DNA of 64,000 nt from Candidatus Obscuribacterales bacterium (GTDB lineage: Bacteria > Cyanobacteriota > Vampirovibrionia > Obscuribacterales > Obscuribacteraceae), in contig JAGVKB010000046.1 in NCBI GenBank assembly GCA_020050835.1, positions 46,270 to 110,269 of the forward strand, written 5' to 3'. Position numbers and translations under genes: made by a program. The number at the start of each line of letters is the position of its first letter. Positions within the stretch are counted from its first letter, which is position 1. This document shows positions 47,148 to 55,266 of this stretch, piece by piece. Below the pieces are notes generated by a model, which ran no database searches, was not told the DNA's origin, and was given only the letters and a program-made list of their open reading frames with translations.

Positions 47148-47477
47148 TTGGACTCTCTCCTTTCTTTGACGTCGTTCAAAAACTGAACACGATCTTACGC
47201 GCGCATCCTAGTTCTGATGCGCCTTTCGAAAGAGTTGCTCAGCTTTCGCTACATCAATCCTATCGACTAAATCGACTTAATGTGTGGTTGTTTACTTTCT
47301 GTTCCAGTTTGTTCTTGGTAACTCTAAGTGCAGCTAATAATCAAGCTTTGAGCCACGTCGACTTGACTCTATCTTAACTTGCTTCTAAGCGGGCAGAGCG
47401 CTTTGGTTAAAGGGGGGCTCATAAAAGCTCTTGAATTGCGTCTTCGCTTCTGGTTCGGAGTATTTCCCTAGCTGTGC
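47148..47477. other. 330-base gap upstream of hsp20
   Basis: It holds the hsp20 leader. A GCGCATC/GATGCGC stem lies at 47201-47222. Near the start codon, UUUUUGA can pair with UCAAAGA (47176-47182 and 47163-47169, minus strand) directly before the ribosome binding site, and GTTCA/TGAAC (47174-47188) is a competing small stem. No CIRCE element and no coding frame were seen. Confidence 0.45.
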
Positions 47478-48317
47478 TTAATCTAATTTCTTTTCCGGCA
47501 CTTTGCGCTCGCTCTTCTTGGCTGCTCTGGAAGCTTTGCTGTCAGTGCGTTTTACAAGTTTTCTCAACTGCGACTCTAGCTCTGTTTGCTCCTTCTGCAA
47601 CGTCGCCAATTTATTGCGCCCGGTTTTGAGCTCGGCGCTTGCCTCTGAGTCCTCATGTTGTGATGCTTCCAATTCACGGCGGCTAACGACGCCTTCCGTA
47701 TATAAGGAAGCAAACAAAGTAGATCGTTTTCTCTTTTCGTCAGCCCTCGACTCTAAACTGGCAAGTTCTTTCGATAACTCTGTTATCTGTCCGGCCAGCT
47801 CAACTGCTCGTTTTTTTAACTCCTCTGCCGACAAAAGTCCGATTGGCGCTCCAATCAACCCCGGTATCGAGCCGATAGGGACAGTTGGAGGCGGAGGAGG
47901 GATGAAAACAGGAAGGCGCGCTCCCGACTTACGAGTTTTAGAAGACTCGGGCTGTTCTATGCTTACACCGGTTGGATTGGTTTGCCTTTTTTTGTCTTTG
48001 TCTGACGAAATTTCGCCGCTATGAAGCTTCACACCAGGATTGGTGCCCTGCTGGGTCTTGGCGACGGTTGTACTCGCTTTTACGTTCGGTTTTGAGACAG
48101 CGCTGTTGGTTTGAGATACAGTTAGCCTTCGATTATCGACGCAGACCTGTATTCTGGGCTGCGATTGCGAGTTTGATGTGCGACCGACAGACAGTGCCGT
48201 TCGCTGAACAATAGCGCTTGGCTTCGTAAAGTCCTGCTCGGTTTTGGACTGTGCGCCTGCATCGGTGCCTGTCAGCGTAATCATCAAGAAACAGATTGAA
48301 AAACACTTTTTGTTCAT
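47478..48317 (-). CDS. Exported coiled-coil protein with adaptor-like hairpin
   Basis: A 279-residue protein with a signal peptide (cleavage near AGAQS, residue 23), a Ser/Thr/Gln/Lys-rich middle, a run of six Pro, and a C-terminal coiled coil (about 165-270). The segment LYTEGVVSRRELEAS resembles the hairpin of membrane-fusion proteins of efflux pumps, although no biotinyl-lipoyl or barrel domain is present. The C terminus is Lys-rich. Confidence 0.65.
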   Translation of the reverse strand: MNKKCFSICFLMITLTGTDAGAQSKTEQDFTKPSAIVQRTALSVGRTSNSQSQPRIQVCVDNRRLTVSQTNSAVSKPNVKASTTVAKTQQGTNPGVKLHSGEISSDKDKKRQTNPTGVSIEQPESSKTRKSGARLPVFIPPPPPTVPIGSIPGLIGAPIGLLSAEELKKRAVELAGQITELSKELASLESRADEKRKRSTLFASLYTEGVVSRRELEASQHEDSEASAELKTGRNKLATLQKEQTELESQLRKLVKRTDSKASRAAKKSERKVPEKKLD

Positions 48318-48396
48318 CGTTTATGTTGGCGCTGGGACTCTATAAGCCAATTGTAAGAAACTAGTTCACGTCTTTCATTGTAGGGTATTGTGATGT

Positions 48397-49242
48397 ATGA
48401 CGCCCTTCTCCGTGATTAATCAGGATGGAACTAGTTTGCCGCAATACGTCTCAGTGCTAATTCTGGGCGACATTATCGGAAAGCCCGGTCGGCGTGTCGT
48501 GACAGAGTATTTATCCGGACTTTCAAGCAAGCCTGATTTGATAGTGGCAAATGTCGAAAATGCAGCTCACGGTTTTGGCGTCTCTGAAAGCAATCTGCAA
48601 GAACTTAAGGAAGCCGGAGTACAGGTCTTTACTGGCGGTAATCACACATTTGACCGCAGGGAGATTTTTGATTTCATCGATCGTGAGCCGACGCTGATTA
48701 GACCCGCCAATTACCCCGAGGGCACAGCCGGTAAAGGATGGTGCTTGATAGAAGTAAATGGTGTTAAGGTTGGTATCTTAAATCTGCTCGGCAGGGTTTT
48801 TATGGAGCCGCTTCAATCACCATTTCTGGTTGCGGACGCGCTAATTCCCTTGATTGCTGAGCAGACAAATCTTATCCTTGTAGATCTTCATGCTGAAGCC
48901 ACAGCAGAGAAGGTGGCAATGGGATGGTATCTCGACGGTCGAGTCTCGTGTGTCGTTGGCACGCACACACACGTACAAACAGCTGATGAGCGAATTCTGC
49001 CCGGCGGAACAGCTTACCTTACGGATATGGGTTGCTGCGGACCGGCCGACGGAGTAATTGGAATGGACAGGAGCGGAGTATATCGACGGTTCATAAATCA
49101 GCTACCAGCCCGATTTGAAGTTGCTCCCGGCCCAGCTATGCTAAATGGTGTACTAGTCAAACTGCAAGCTGAATCAGGAAAGGCTCAGTCAATTGAGCGG
49201 GTTCAATTCCTCGAACAAGTATTGCCGAGTTCAAATGATTAG
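48397..49242 (+). CDS. YmdB-type metallophosphoesterase
   Basis: A 281-residue phosphodiesterase of the TIGR00282/YmdB family, known to act on 2',3'-cyclic nucleotides. The two-metal motifs are visible: GDIIGKPGRRVV near the start, ENAAHGFG, GGNHTFDR and GTHTHVQTADE. The frame starts at ATG 48397, but the family usually begins near VLILGDI, so the first 20 residues are uncertain. In Firmicutes it lies with rny, which is not seen here; it is alone, between an exported protein and the DUF6088 gene. Confidence 0.93.
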   Translation: MTPFSVINQDGTSLPQYVSVLILGDIIGKPGRRVVTEYLSGLSSKPDLIVANVENAAHGFGVSESNLQELKEAGVQVFTGGNHTFDRREIFDFIDREPTLIRPANYPEGTAGKGWCLIEVNGVKVGILNLLGRVFMEPLQSPFLVADALIPLIAEQTNLILVDLHAEATAEKVAMGWYLDGRVSCVVGTHTHVQTADERILPGGTAYLTDMGCCGPADGVIGMDRSGVYRRFINQLPARFEVAPGPAMLNGVLVKLQAESGKAQSIERVQFLEQVLPSSND

Positions 49243-49362
49243 TGATGATGCCTGTCAAGGAAAGACAATGTGCTGTTTTGACCATGAGCAGCTGAACTTT
49301 TTTTGAGTTTCCACGTTGTTAGAAGTATAGGGAAACTTCTGACAATCAGGAGGGCTTGAAAA

Positions 49363-49941
49363 ATGCAGACCACAGCTTCTATACGTCGGTTTATCAATCG
49401 GCTTAGTCCAAACTTTGCCTTTACTACCAGAGATTGTCTTTCATTTGGTACGAGGGCGGCAGTTGATCAAGCTCTCTACCGCTTGGTTAAGGCTGGATGT
49501 ATTGTTAGAATCGCCTTCGGAGTGTTTGTTAAACCGGATCGACAACTTGGTGTTGTTGTCTCCGCATTTCAGGTAGCTAAAGTAAAGGCAGAATCATTTG
49601 GAAGGAGAATTGTAAGGCACGCTCGCGATGCAGCCTTCAATCTAAGTTTAGTGGCTATAGGCAACCGGGAGACTTGCTTTGCGATAAATGGGCGGTCGAG
49701 TTCATTTAGGTTCGGCGACCAGGTGATTTACTTTCGCGAGACAAGCCCTCGCAACATGATTTTGGGCGATCGTCCGGCTGGAAAGGTGGTAAGAGCGCTC
49801 AGGTATCTCGGAAAGTCGCTATGCACTAAACTTACAATTGCCAATGCTACCAAAGAGATCGGGCGGGCTGAAAGGTTCGAGCTTAGGCAGCGTAAGTCGT
49901 TTATGCCTGCATGGCTTAGCGACTGTTTCTGGATTCCCTAG
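49363..49941 (+). CDS. DUF6088 (AbiEi-like antitoxin) protein, apparently unpaired
   Basis: A 192-residue protein with the N-terminal winged-helix motif typical of AbiEi/DUF6088 proteins (AVDQALYRLVKAGCIVRIAF, then GVFVKP) and a beta/alpha C-terminal domain. AbiEi proteins act as DNA-binding antitoxins and normally sit beside an AbiEii nucleotidyltransferase toxin. No such toxin is on either side: the neighbours are YmdB and a PHP phosphoesterase. The ATG has a good ribosome binding site (AGGAGGG, eight bases). It may be an orphan antitoxin, a regulator, or half of a broken system. I am fairly sure of the domain family but not of function. Confidence 0.78.
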   Translation: MQTTASIRRFINRLSPNFAFTTRDCLSFGTRAAVDQALYRLVKAGCIVRIAFGVFVKPDRQLGVVVSAFQVAKVKAESFGRRIVRHARDAAFNLSLVAIGNRETCFAINGRSSSFRFGDQVIYFRETSPRNMILGDRPAGKVVRALRYLGKSLCTKLTIANATKEIGRAERFELRQRKSFMPAWLSDCFWIP

Positions 49942-50040
49942 CTTCTATTCAGTGCAAAAATGTGAATTGAGTTTACTTGTCTAAAACTACTTTTGTTTGT
50001 ATCTTTTAGTTTTTGACCAAGTAAGGATCGCGCGTTTCCG

Positions 50041-50874
50041 GTGGCAGTCGATCTTCATCTTCACACGCATCACTCTGATGGCACGTGGTCTCCGACTCAG
50101 CTTGTTGCGCGAGCGATTGAGCTGAAATTGAGTCACATCGCGCTTACCGATCATGATACCATGGCTGGTGTCGAAGAGGCGCAGGAGTGTGCTGCTGGTC
50201 GCTTGCAAGTGATCCCTGCGATTGAGATAAACACCGTCTGGCAAGGCGAGAATCAGCAGTTTCAGGACGTTCACATTCTCGGTTATTATCTGGACAAAAA
50301 TTCTTGGCAGTTGCAGCAACTGCTTTGCCGCCAACAGGAGGCTCGCCGTAAACTGGTCTTTGCTACAGTCGAGCGCCTGGCTGAGCTCAAATTTGGTCTG
50401 ACGATCGAAATGGTCGAACAGTGCGCCGGACTCGGGTCGATCGGCCGCCCGCATATCACTCAGGCAATTGTCAATTGCGGCGGTGCCAAGGACGTGGTCG
50501 AAGCATACGAACGATACATGGTCCCGGCCAGTCCATATTATGTAAGGCGGGAGAGTGTAAACCCGGTTGAAGCGATAGAAGCTATCAATCAAGCCGGTGG
50601 GGTGGCTTCACTAGCTCATCCCGGCCGGGTGGAGCAGAGCAAGGATCTAATTTTGATGCTGAAGCATTGCGGGTTGCGGGCTTTGGAAGCGTACCATCGA
50701 CGGCATTCTCTGCAGACAGTAAGGCGAAACATTCGCTTTGCCCATGATAACGGACTTGCTGTTACTGGAGGATCGGATTGCCATGGACCGCTGGCAGAGT
50801 ATTCGGCTACAGTCGGTTCAATCTCTGTGCCACTAGATGTAGTGACAAAACTGCTCGATTTGTGCAATCGATAG
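50041..50874 (+). CDS. PHP-domain phosphoesterase (TrpH/RNase AM-like)
   Basis: A 277-residue metal-dependent phosphoesterase. The PHP motifs are present: DLHLHTHHSDG (HxH), TDHDT, an HPGR stretch and GGSDCHG. The family includes the 5'-3' nuclease RNase AM (YciV) and 3',5'-nucleotide phosphatases. It starts at GTG with AAGGA 12 bases upstream. It lies 99 bases after the DUF6088 gene and could be cotranscribed. Confidence 0.9.
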   Translation: MAVDLHLHTHHSDGTWSPTQLVARAIELKLSHIALTDHDTMAGVEEAQECAAGRLQVIPAIEINTVWQGENQQFQDVHILGYYLDKNSWQLQQLLCRQQEARRKLVFATVERLAELKFGLTIEMVEQCAGLGSIGRPHITQAIVNCGGAKDVVEAYERYMVPASPYYVRRESVNPVEAIEAINQAGGVASLAHPGRVEQSKDLILMLKHCGLRALEAYHRRHSLQTVRRNIRFAHDNGLAVTGGSDCHGPLAEYSATVGSISVPLDVVTKLLDLCNR

Positions 50875-50912
50875 TTGAACCTGTTGGCAGCCTTCGCGCT
50901 GAACGGTAATGT

Positions 50913-51389
50913 CTAGTCCAGCACCCGATCAAGCTGTATTTGCATCAGTCGATTGTCCACTTCACCTGTTTGGCTCCATGCCTTGTCGCCTGATTTATTG
51001 AGGAGAATCTGGAAGGGAATGTAACCCCGATAGTAGTCTTTCAAGAGCTTCAGGCACTCCGAGCTTACGGCGTGATCCACATCCACGACCAGAAATTTGA
51101 GCTTGGTCGAGCGATTCTTGCGGTAGAGGTCCACAATTCGCTTGGCCTGACGATTTGTGTTCAAATCTCCCGCCGCTCCAAAAAAAATGAAGGTAGGACG
51201 ATCGGTGCCTAACACGAAATCATCCGGTTTCTCAGCGACGATTGGGAAGCCGTTGTCCAAGTCCTGCGAAAAGGAGATGCCTTCCTTTAACTTGAGATCC
51301 TCGGCTGCAGAAACTGCCGGAAAATGCATTCCAGCTGCCGCGGTGAGGAGCGCAAAGGTTGGAATGCCGTATTTCAAATAGACGCCCAT
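50913..51389 (-). CDS. Exported thioredoxin-fold protein lacking the CxxC motif
   Basis: A 158-residue protein with a signal peptide (about 1-29). The remainder has thioredoxin spacing: strand FIFFGAAGDLNTNRQAKR, FLVVDVDH, and YIPFQILLNK with the cis-Pro. At the position where thioredoxins have Cys-x-x-Cys the sequence is GAAGDLNTN (71-79), so it cannot carry out dithiol exchange. It may bind a substrate or partner instead. The family is not otherwise recognised. Confidence 0.68.
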   Translation of the reverse strand: MGVYLKYGIPTFALLTAAAGMHFPAVSAAEDLKLKEGISFSQDLDNGFPIVAEKPDDFVLGTDRPTFIFFGAAGDLNTNRQAKRIVDLYRKNRSTKLKFLVVDVDHAVSSECLKLLKDYYRGYIPFQILLNKSGDKAWSQTGEVDNRLMQIQLDRVLD

Positions 51390-51493
51390 ATGTTTTGCCT
51401 GCTGGAAGGTTTGGACAGATTATCTTGTGTTAGTAGCCAAGCCTGCAAGACTGCTTGCGTCTTCTATTTGTTTCTGGAAGGCAAGCCAAACAT

Positions 51494-51850
51494 TTAGCCG
51501 TCATTGAAACGGGTATTGAAGTCGCTGGCCTTCACTTTGTGCACCCAGCGTGACCACTTTTGCTGCTCATAGCTGAGCGCATACTGGTGTAATGAATTGA
51601 GCAGTTTGCGGCCGCTGTCCGATTGTCCGTTGAAAACATATGCCCGTCCGGAGCCTGTGCCTTCAAACCGCAAGATCTCCTTGCCGCCCCGCTTGCCGAT
51701 TGCAATTGCTATCTCGCAATGCAAGACCTGATCTACTGCGGTCTCCGGTGGTTGACTCAGTCGCTCCCAAAGCCAGCGAGCTAAGACGGTGGCGGCCGGA
51801 AGCTCCGGATCGGCTGTGTGTAGATATTTTGCGAAGGCTTCTAAAATCAC
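51494..51850 (-). CDS. Hypothetical protein
   Basis: A 118-residue frame started at GTG. It is alpha/beta by pattern with a short basic C terminus and no recognised motif. It lies between the thioredoxin-fold gene and the radical SAM promoter region. Support is the frame length and codon use only. Confidence 0.5.
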   Translation of the reverse strand: MILEAFAKYLHTADPELPAATVLARWLWERLSQPPETAVDQVLHCEIAIAIGKRGGKEILRFEGTGSGRAYVFNGQSDSGRKLLNSLHQYALSYEQQKWSRWVHKVKASDFNTRFNDG

Positions 51851-52303
51851 GATTCCGTCTATTTTCAGAGTCTAGGGGATGAATGCGGCCGAATCCACAG
51901 ACCGGAAACACTGCGCCTGTCTTCGAGCTCTTGGCAGAATTCAAACTAGCGAACCGTCGCTTCGGAAGGCACGTAATTCCAGTCGTCATGCTCGTTTGCA
52001 ACTAGTGGTCGCTGCACATGCTGGCATCTATGAAAAATATAGCACAAGTTCTCAAGACCTTCACGAAATTGCTTGCCCTGCGATGATTTAGCCATTTAGG
52101 CTTTGCGAAAGTAAATTCTGCACGCGAAATCTGTGCATAAAATTAAAAATGTAAAAGTGGGAACGTCTTAAGTTCCAAAGCGGTATAATAAATCTGCTTG
52201 AGGGCTCCGCGCCCGAGGTCTTCTAATTTCATAGCCACGCAATAGAGACGCGACCTGTCTCCCCTGGTGCCTGTGTAACCGCTGTCAGGAAGCATAAGGC
52301 AAA
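51851..52303. other. 453-base gap with the radical SAM-rng promoter region
   Basis: No gene is recognised. On the plus strand TATAAT at 52184-52189 is a good -10 box, with a GGAAC/GTTCC inverted repeat (52160-52164 and 52172-52176) over the -35 region. The leader then has a GGGC/GCCC stem. A 29-codon minus-strand frame (52143-52232) is probably chance. Confidence 0.5.
52184..52189 (+). promoter_or_regulatory. Predicted -10 box of the radical SAM-rng operon
   Basis: TATAAT with a weak -35 counterpart upstream; the leader would be about 108 bases to the frame start at 52304. Confidence 0.4.
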
Positions 52304-55207
52304 GTGGAAAGGACCCAAGCTTGCAAGCAGGGTTTGATTTTAAACAGACAGCCGAGCGGCAACGATGGCTATGAACCATCTAGAGTCTGGAGAACGATCA
52401 TCGTTAATTCACTTGTTGGTCAGCTCAATCTGACTAAGCAGAGCCAAAACAAGACGACATATACTACCGAGCAATTTAGCCGATTGCTCACAGACTGTCT
52501 TTTGGAGCGCGTCGTGCGACCCGGGCAGTACCTGGGCAACGAATGGGGGGCGGCTGCCAAGCCTTGGGAGCAAGCTGATGTCCACCTGGCGCTGACATTC
52601 CCGGATCTCTACGAACTCGGAATGTCGAATTTCGGTTTGCGGATTCTGTACCAGATTGTCAATGACAGACCGGGGCTGCTCGCCGACCGCAGTTATGCTC
52701 CTGACTCAGACCTTGAGCAACTTCTCAGGGAGATGAGTTTGCCGCTTTGGGCTTGGGAGTCGCGCAAACCGCTTAGTGCTTTTGAGCTGATCGGCTTCTC
52801 GTTGCAGTATGAGCTTACTTACTCCAATGTATTGAATATGCTCGACCTGGCCGGGGTGCCGGTGGTCGCTGCCGAGAGAAGGCAGACTTTCCCATTGATT
52901 TTTGGTGGCGGACCCTCCTCGGTCAATCCCGAGCCGATGGCCAAATTCATGGATTTCTTTGTAATCGGCGATGGCGAGGCAGCTGTTCCTGCAATCATGG
53001 AACGGGTCCGGACCTTCAAGCAAAGGGCAGCAGCTGATGGTCTGGACCGCCGGGAGCTCTTGATAGAGCTCGCCACCGCTGTGCCAGGAGTCTATGTGCC
53101 GAGCTTATACGAGCGCCGGCCGCCAGAAGTAGTGGTAAAGCCGGTACCAGTCGAACCGAAGGCACTACCTGAAAGAATCTTGCGGCAGGTGCAACCGCTC
53201 AACGACGAAAATCAACCGACGGCCGGTATCGTGCCTTATCTGTCGCTCGTGCACGACCGAGCCGTCTTGGAAGTCAGGCGTGGCTGCGATCGCGGCTGCC
53301 GCTTCTGTCAACCAGGTTACACCTTCTTGCCGGTCAGAGAGCGGTCCGCCGAGGATCTCGTCCGGCTCTCCCAAAAGGCTCTCGAGCAAAGCGGACAGCA
53401 GGAGTATTCCATGCTTTCGTTGTGTGTCAGTGACTATACAAGCTTGCACGATGCCGTGCGAGCGCTCAATCGTCAGCACTCGCAGTGGCGAGCCTCAATG
53501 TCCTTTCCTAGTCAGCGGGCCGATCGCATGAACCTCGACCTGGCCGAAGAGCTGAAATCCGTCCGCAAAAGTGGTATCACGCTCGCTCCCGAGGCTGGCA
53601 GTGAACGCTTGCGCCAGGTAATTAATAAGGGGCTGAATCACGGACAGATCATCAGCGCCATCCAGGCTGCTTATCAAACTGGCTGGTGCTCGGTAAAGCT
53701 CTATTTCATGCTCGGCTTGCCGACTGAAACGGACGAAGATTTAGCCGGCATCGTGGAGATCCTCAAGGAAGCAACCGAGCTTTGTCGGCAGATTAAGAAG
53801 ACAGACCCGGAAAATCACAAGCGTAGTGTCGAGTTCACCTGCACAATGTCCAATTTTGTGCCGAAGCCGTTTACGCCTTTCCAGTGGTTCGGTCAGATCA
53901 CCATCCCCGAGACCAGGCGACGGCATCAAGTGCTCAGGGACAAATTGAAGGAATCTGGTCTGCGCAACGTTACATTGAATTTCACCGACCCTGAAATCAG
54001 CCTCTTGGAAGCAGTAATCTCGCGCGGCGATCGCCAGATCGGCGATTTGATTGAAGCTGCTTGGCTAAACGGCTCGAAGTTCGACGCCTGGGACGATCGA
54101 TTTAAACCGGAAATCTGGTATCAATCGGCTGAGCAACTGCAGATCTCCTTAGCCGATCTCGCATCCAATTCTCGTCAGGTCGGCTCGCCTCAACCGTGGG
54201 ATGTGATCCATATCGGACTGCATGATTGGTGGTTGGTCAAGGAGTGGGAAAAGGCGGTCGCTCAAAAGGAGACCGCACCATGCACGGAAAATCTCTGCCA
54301 TGCATGCGGCGTCTGTACTGAGCTCGATGCCACGCACCAGTTGGCTGCCCCCAAGCCGGAAGTGGTCAAGAAAAATCCGTTCGTCAAGGAGCTGGCCGCA
54401 CACGAGCTCGACGATTCACATCCTTCGTTGTTCTTTATGAAGCCGCAAACAGCGCTTTCGAATAAGGCTGTTACCCGCATTCGCTTCGAGTTCTGCAAGG
54501 AAGGAGAGCTTCGATTTATCTCGCATCTGGACTTGCAACATCTCTTGGCGCGGGCTGCTCGCCGAGCCAAGATCGCTATCTCTTTTACTGAAGGCTTCAA
54601 TCCTGCGCCTAAACTCAATCTGGCAGTTTCCTTGCCGATCTTTCAAGAAGGACAGGCCGAAGTGGGTGAAGTCGACTTGTGCGAGCCTCTTTCGGCAGCT
54701 CAATTCCTCATTCGGATAAACGAGCAGTTGCCGGCCGAGATTCAATTGAAGAGAGCCAAGGACGTCTCTCTGACGGGGGCGTCGCTGGCATCGGTGGTCG
54801 GTCGGGCAACTTACCTGGCCCGAACGATTGAAGCTTCCGGTGCAGCCGCTCCGGACCAACCGAAAGTTGATGTCACTGAGCGGCTCGACTCGCTGCTTTC
54901 GGCCGACAAACTGGAAGTAGCTGTGGCGGCACCGGATAGGCCAAAGAAAAATAAGGGGAGCCGTAACGGCTCCGGACAGACCCGAATAGGGAAACAGACG
55001 CGCGATCTCCGCCCCGGGATTTTCAATCTTTCACTTGAGAGCGACCGACCGATCTGCCTGAAGCTCGACCTGGCTACCGGTCCCAAGTTGCACGTTAAGC
55101 CGACAGAAGTTTTGAAGTTAGTTGATTTTGGTTTTGACTGGCGGGTCACCAGACTTGGTTTGGCACTGCCAGATGGTAGTTCACTGTTCGATTTCCGTGA
55201 CGGATGA
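52304..55207 (+). CDS. TIGR03960-type radical SAM protein fused to DUF2344
   Basis: A 967-residue protein. The N-terminal part is the B12-binding-like region of TIGR03960 proteins. The radical SAM cluster motif is CDRGCRFC (CxxxCxxC) near residue 326, and a CTENLCHACGVC cluster follows before the C-terminal DUF2344 domain, which starts at about residue 725 with IRFEFCKEGELRFISHLDL. The chemistry is unknown, but the family is regularly adjacent to RNase E/G, and DUF2344 is often fused, as here. Start uncertain: GTG 52304 has AAGG four bases upstream, and the family usually begins near residue 55. It is cotranscribed with rng. Confidence 0.94.
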   Translation: MERTQACKQGLILNRQPSGNDGYEPSRVWRTIIVNSLVGQLNLTKQSQNKTTYTTEQFSRLLTDCLLERVVRPGQYLGNEWGAAAKPWEQADVHLALTFPDLYELGMSNFGLRILYQIVNDRPGLLADRSYAPDSDLEQLLREMSLPLWAWESRKPLSAFELIGFSLQYELTYSNVLNMLDLAGVPVVAAERRQTFPLIFGGGPSSVNPEPMAKFMDFFVIGDGEAAVPAIMERVRTFKQRAAADGLDRRELLIELATAVPGVYVPSLYERRPPEVVVKPVPVEPKALPERILRQVQPLNDENQPTAGIVPYLSLVHDRAVLEVRRGCDRGCRFCQPGYTFLPVRERSAEDLVRLSQKALEQSGQQEYSMLSLCVSDYTSLHDAVRALNRQHSQWRASMSFPSQRADRMNLDLAEELKSVRKSGITLAPEAGSERLRQVINKGLNHGQIISAIQAAYQTGWCSVKLYFMLGLPTETDEDLAGIVEILKEATELCRQIKKTDPENHKRSVEFTCTMSNFVPKPFTPFQWFGQITIPETRRRHQVLRDKLKESGLRNVTLNFTDPEISLLEAVISRGDRQIGDLIEAAWLNGSKFDAWDDRFKPEIWYQSAEQLQISLADLASNSRQVGSPQPWDVIHIGLHDWWLVKEWEKAVAQKETAPCTENLCHACGVCTELDATHQLAAPKPEVVKKNPFVKELAAHELDDSHPSLFFMKPQTALSNKAVTRIRFEFCKEGELRFISHLDLQHLLARAARRAKIAISFTEGFNPAPKLNLAVSLPIFQEGQAEVGEVDLCEPLSAAQFLIRINEQLPAEIQLKRAKDVSLTGASLASVVGRATYLARTIEASGAAAPDQPKVDVTERLDSLLSADKLEVAVAAPDRPKKNKGSRNGSGQTRIGKQTRDLRPGIFNLSLESDRPICLKLDLATGPKLHVKPTEVLKLVDFGFDWRVTRLGLALPDGSSLFDFRDG

Positions 55208-55266
55208 AAAGGACGCTCATCAATGAATGAGCCAACCTCTCAATCGGCGGATAATAAAGGAGTTTT

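Noticed and set aside
52230..52310. Possible cobalamin riboswitch or SRP-type RNA in the radical SAM leader
   Set aside because: Pieces such as GTCAGGA occur, but the conserved B12 box and the SRP tetraloop core are absent.
52143..52379. Minus-strand frame and its 29-codon ATG frame upstream of the radical SAM gene
   Set aside because: Overlaps the plus-strand promoter region and lacks a ribosome binding site; probably chance.
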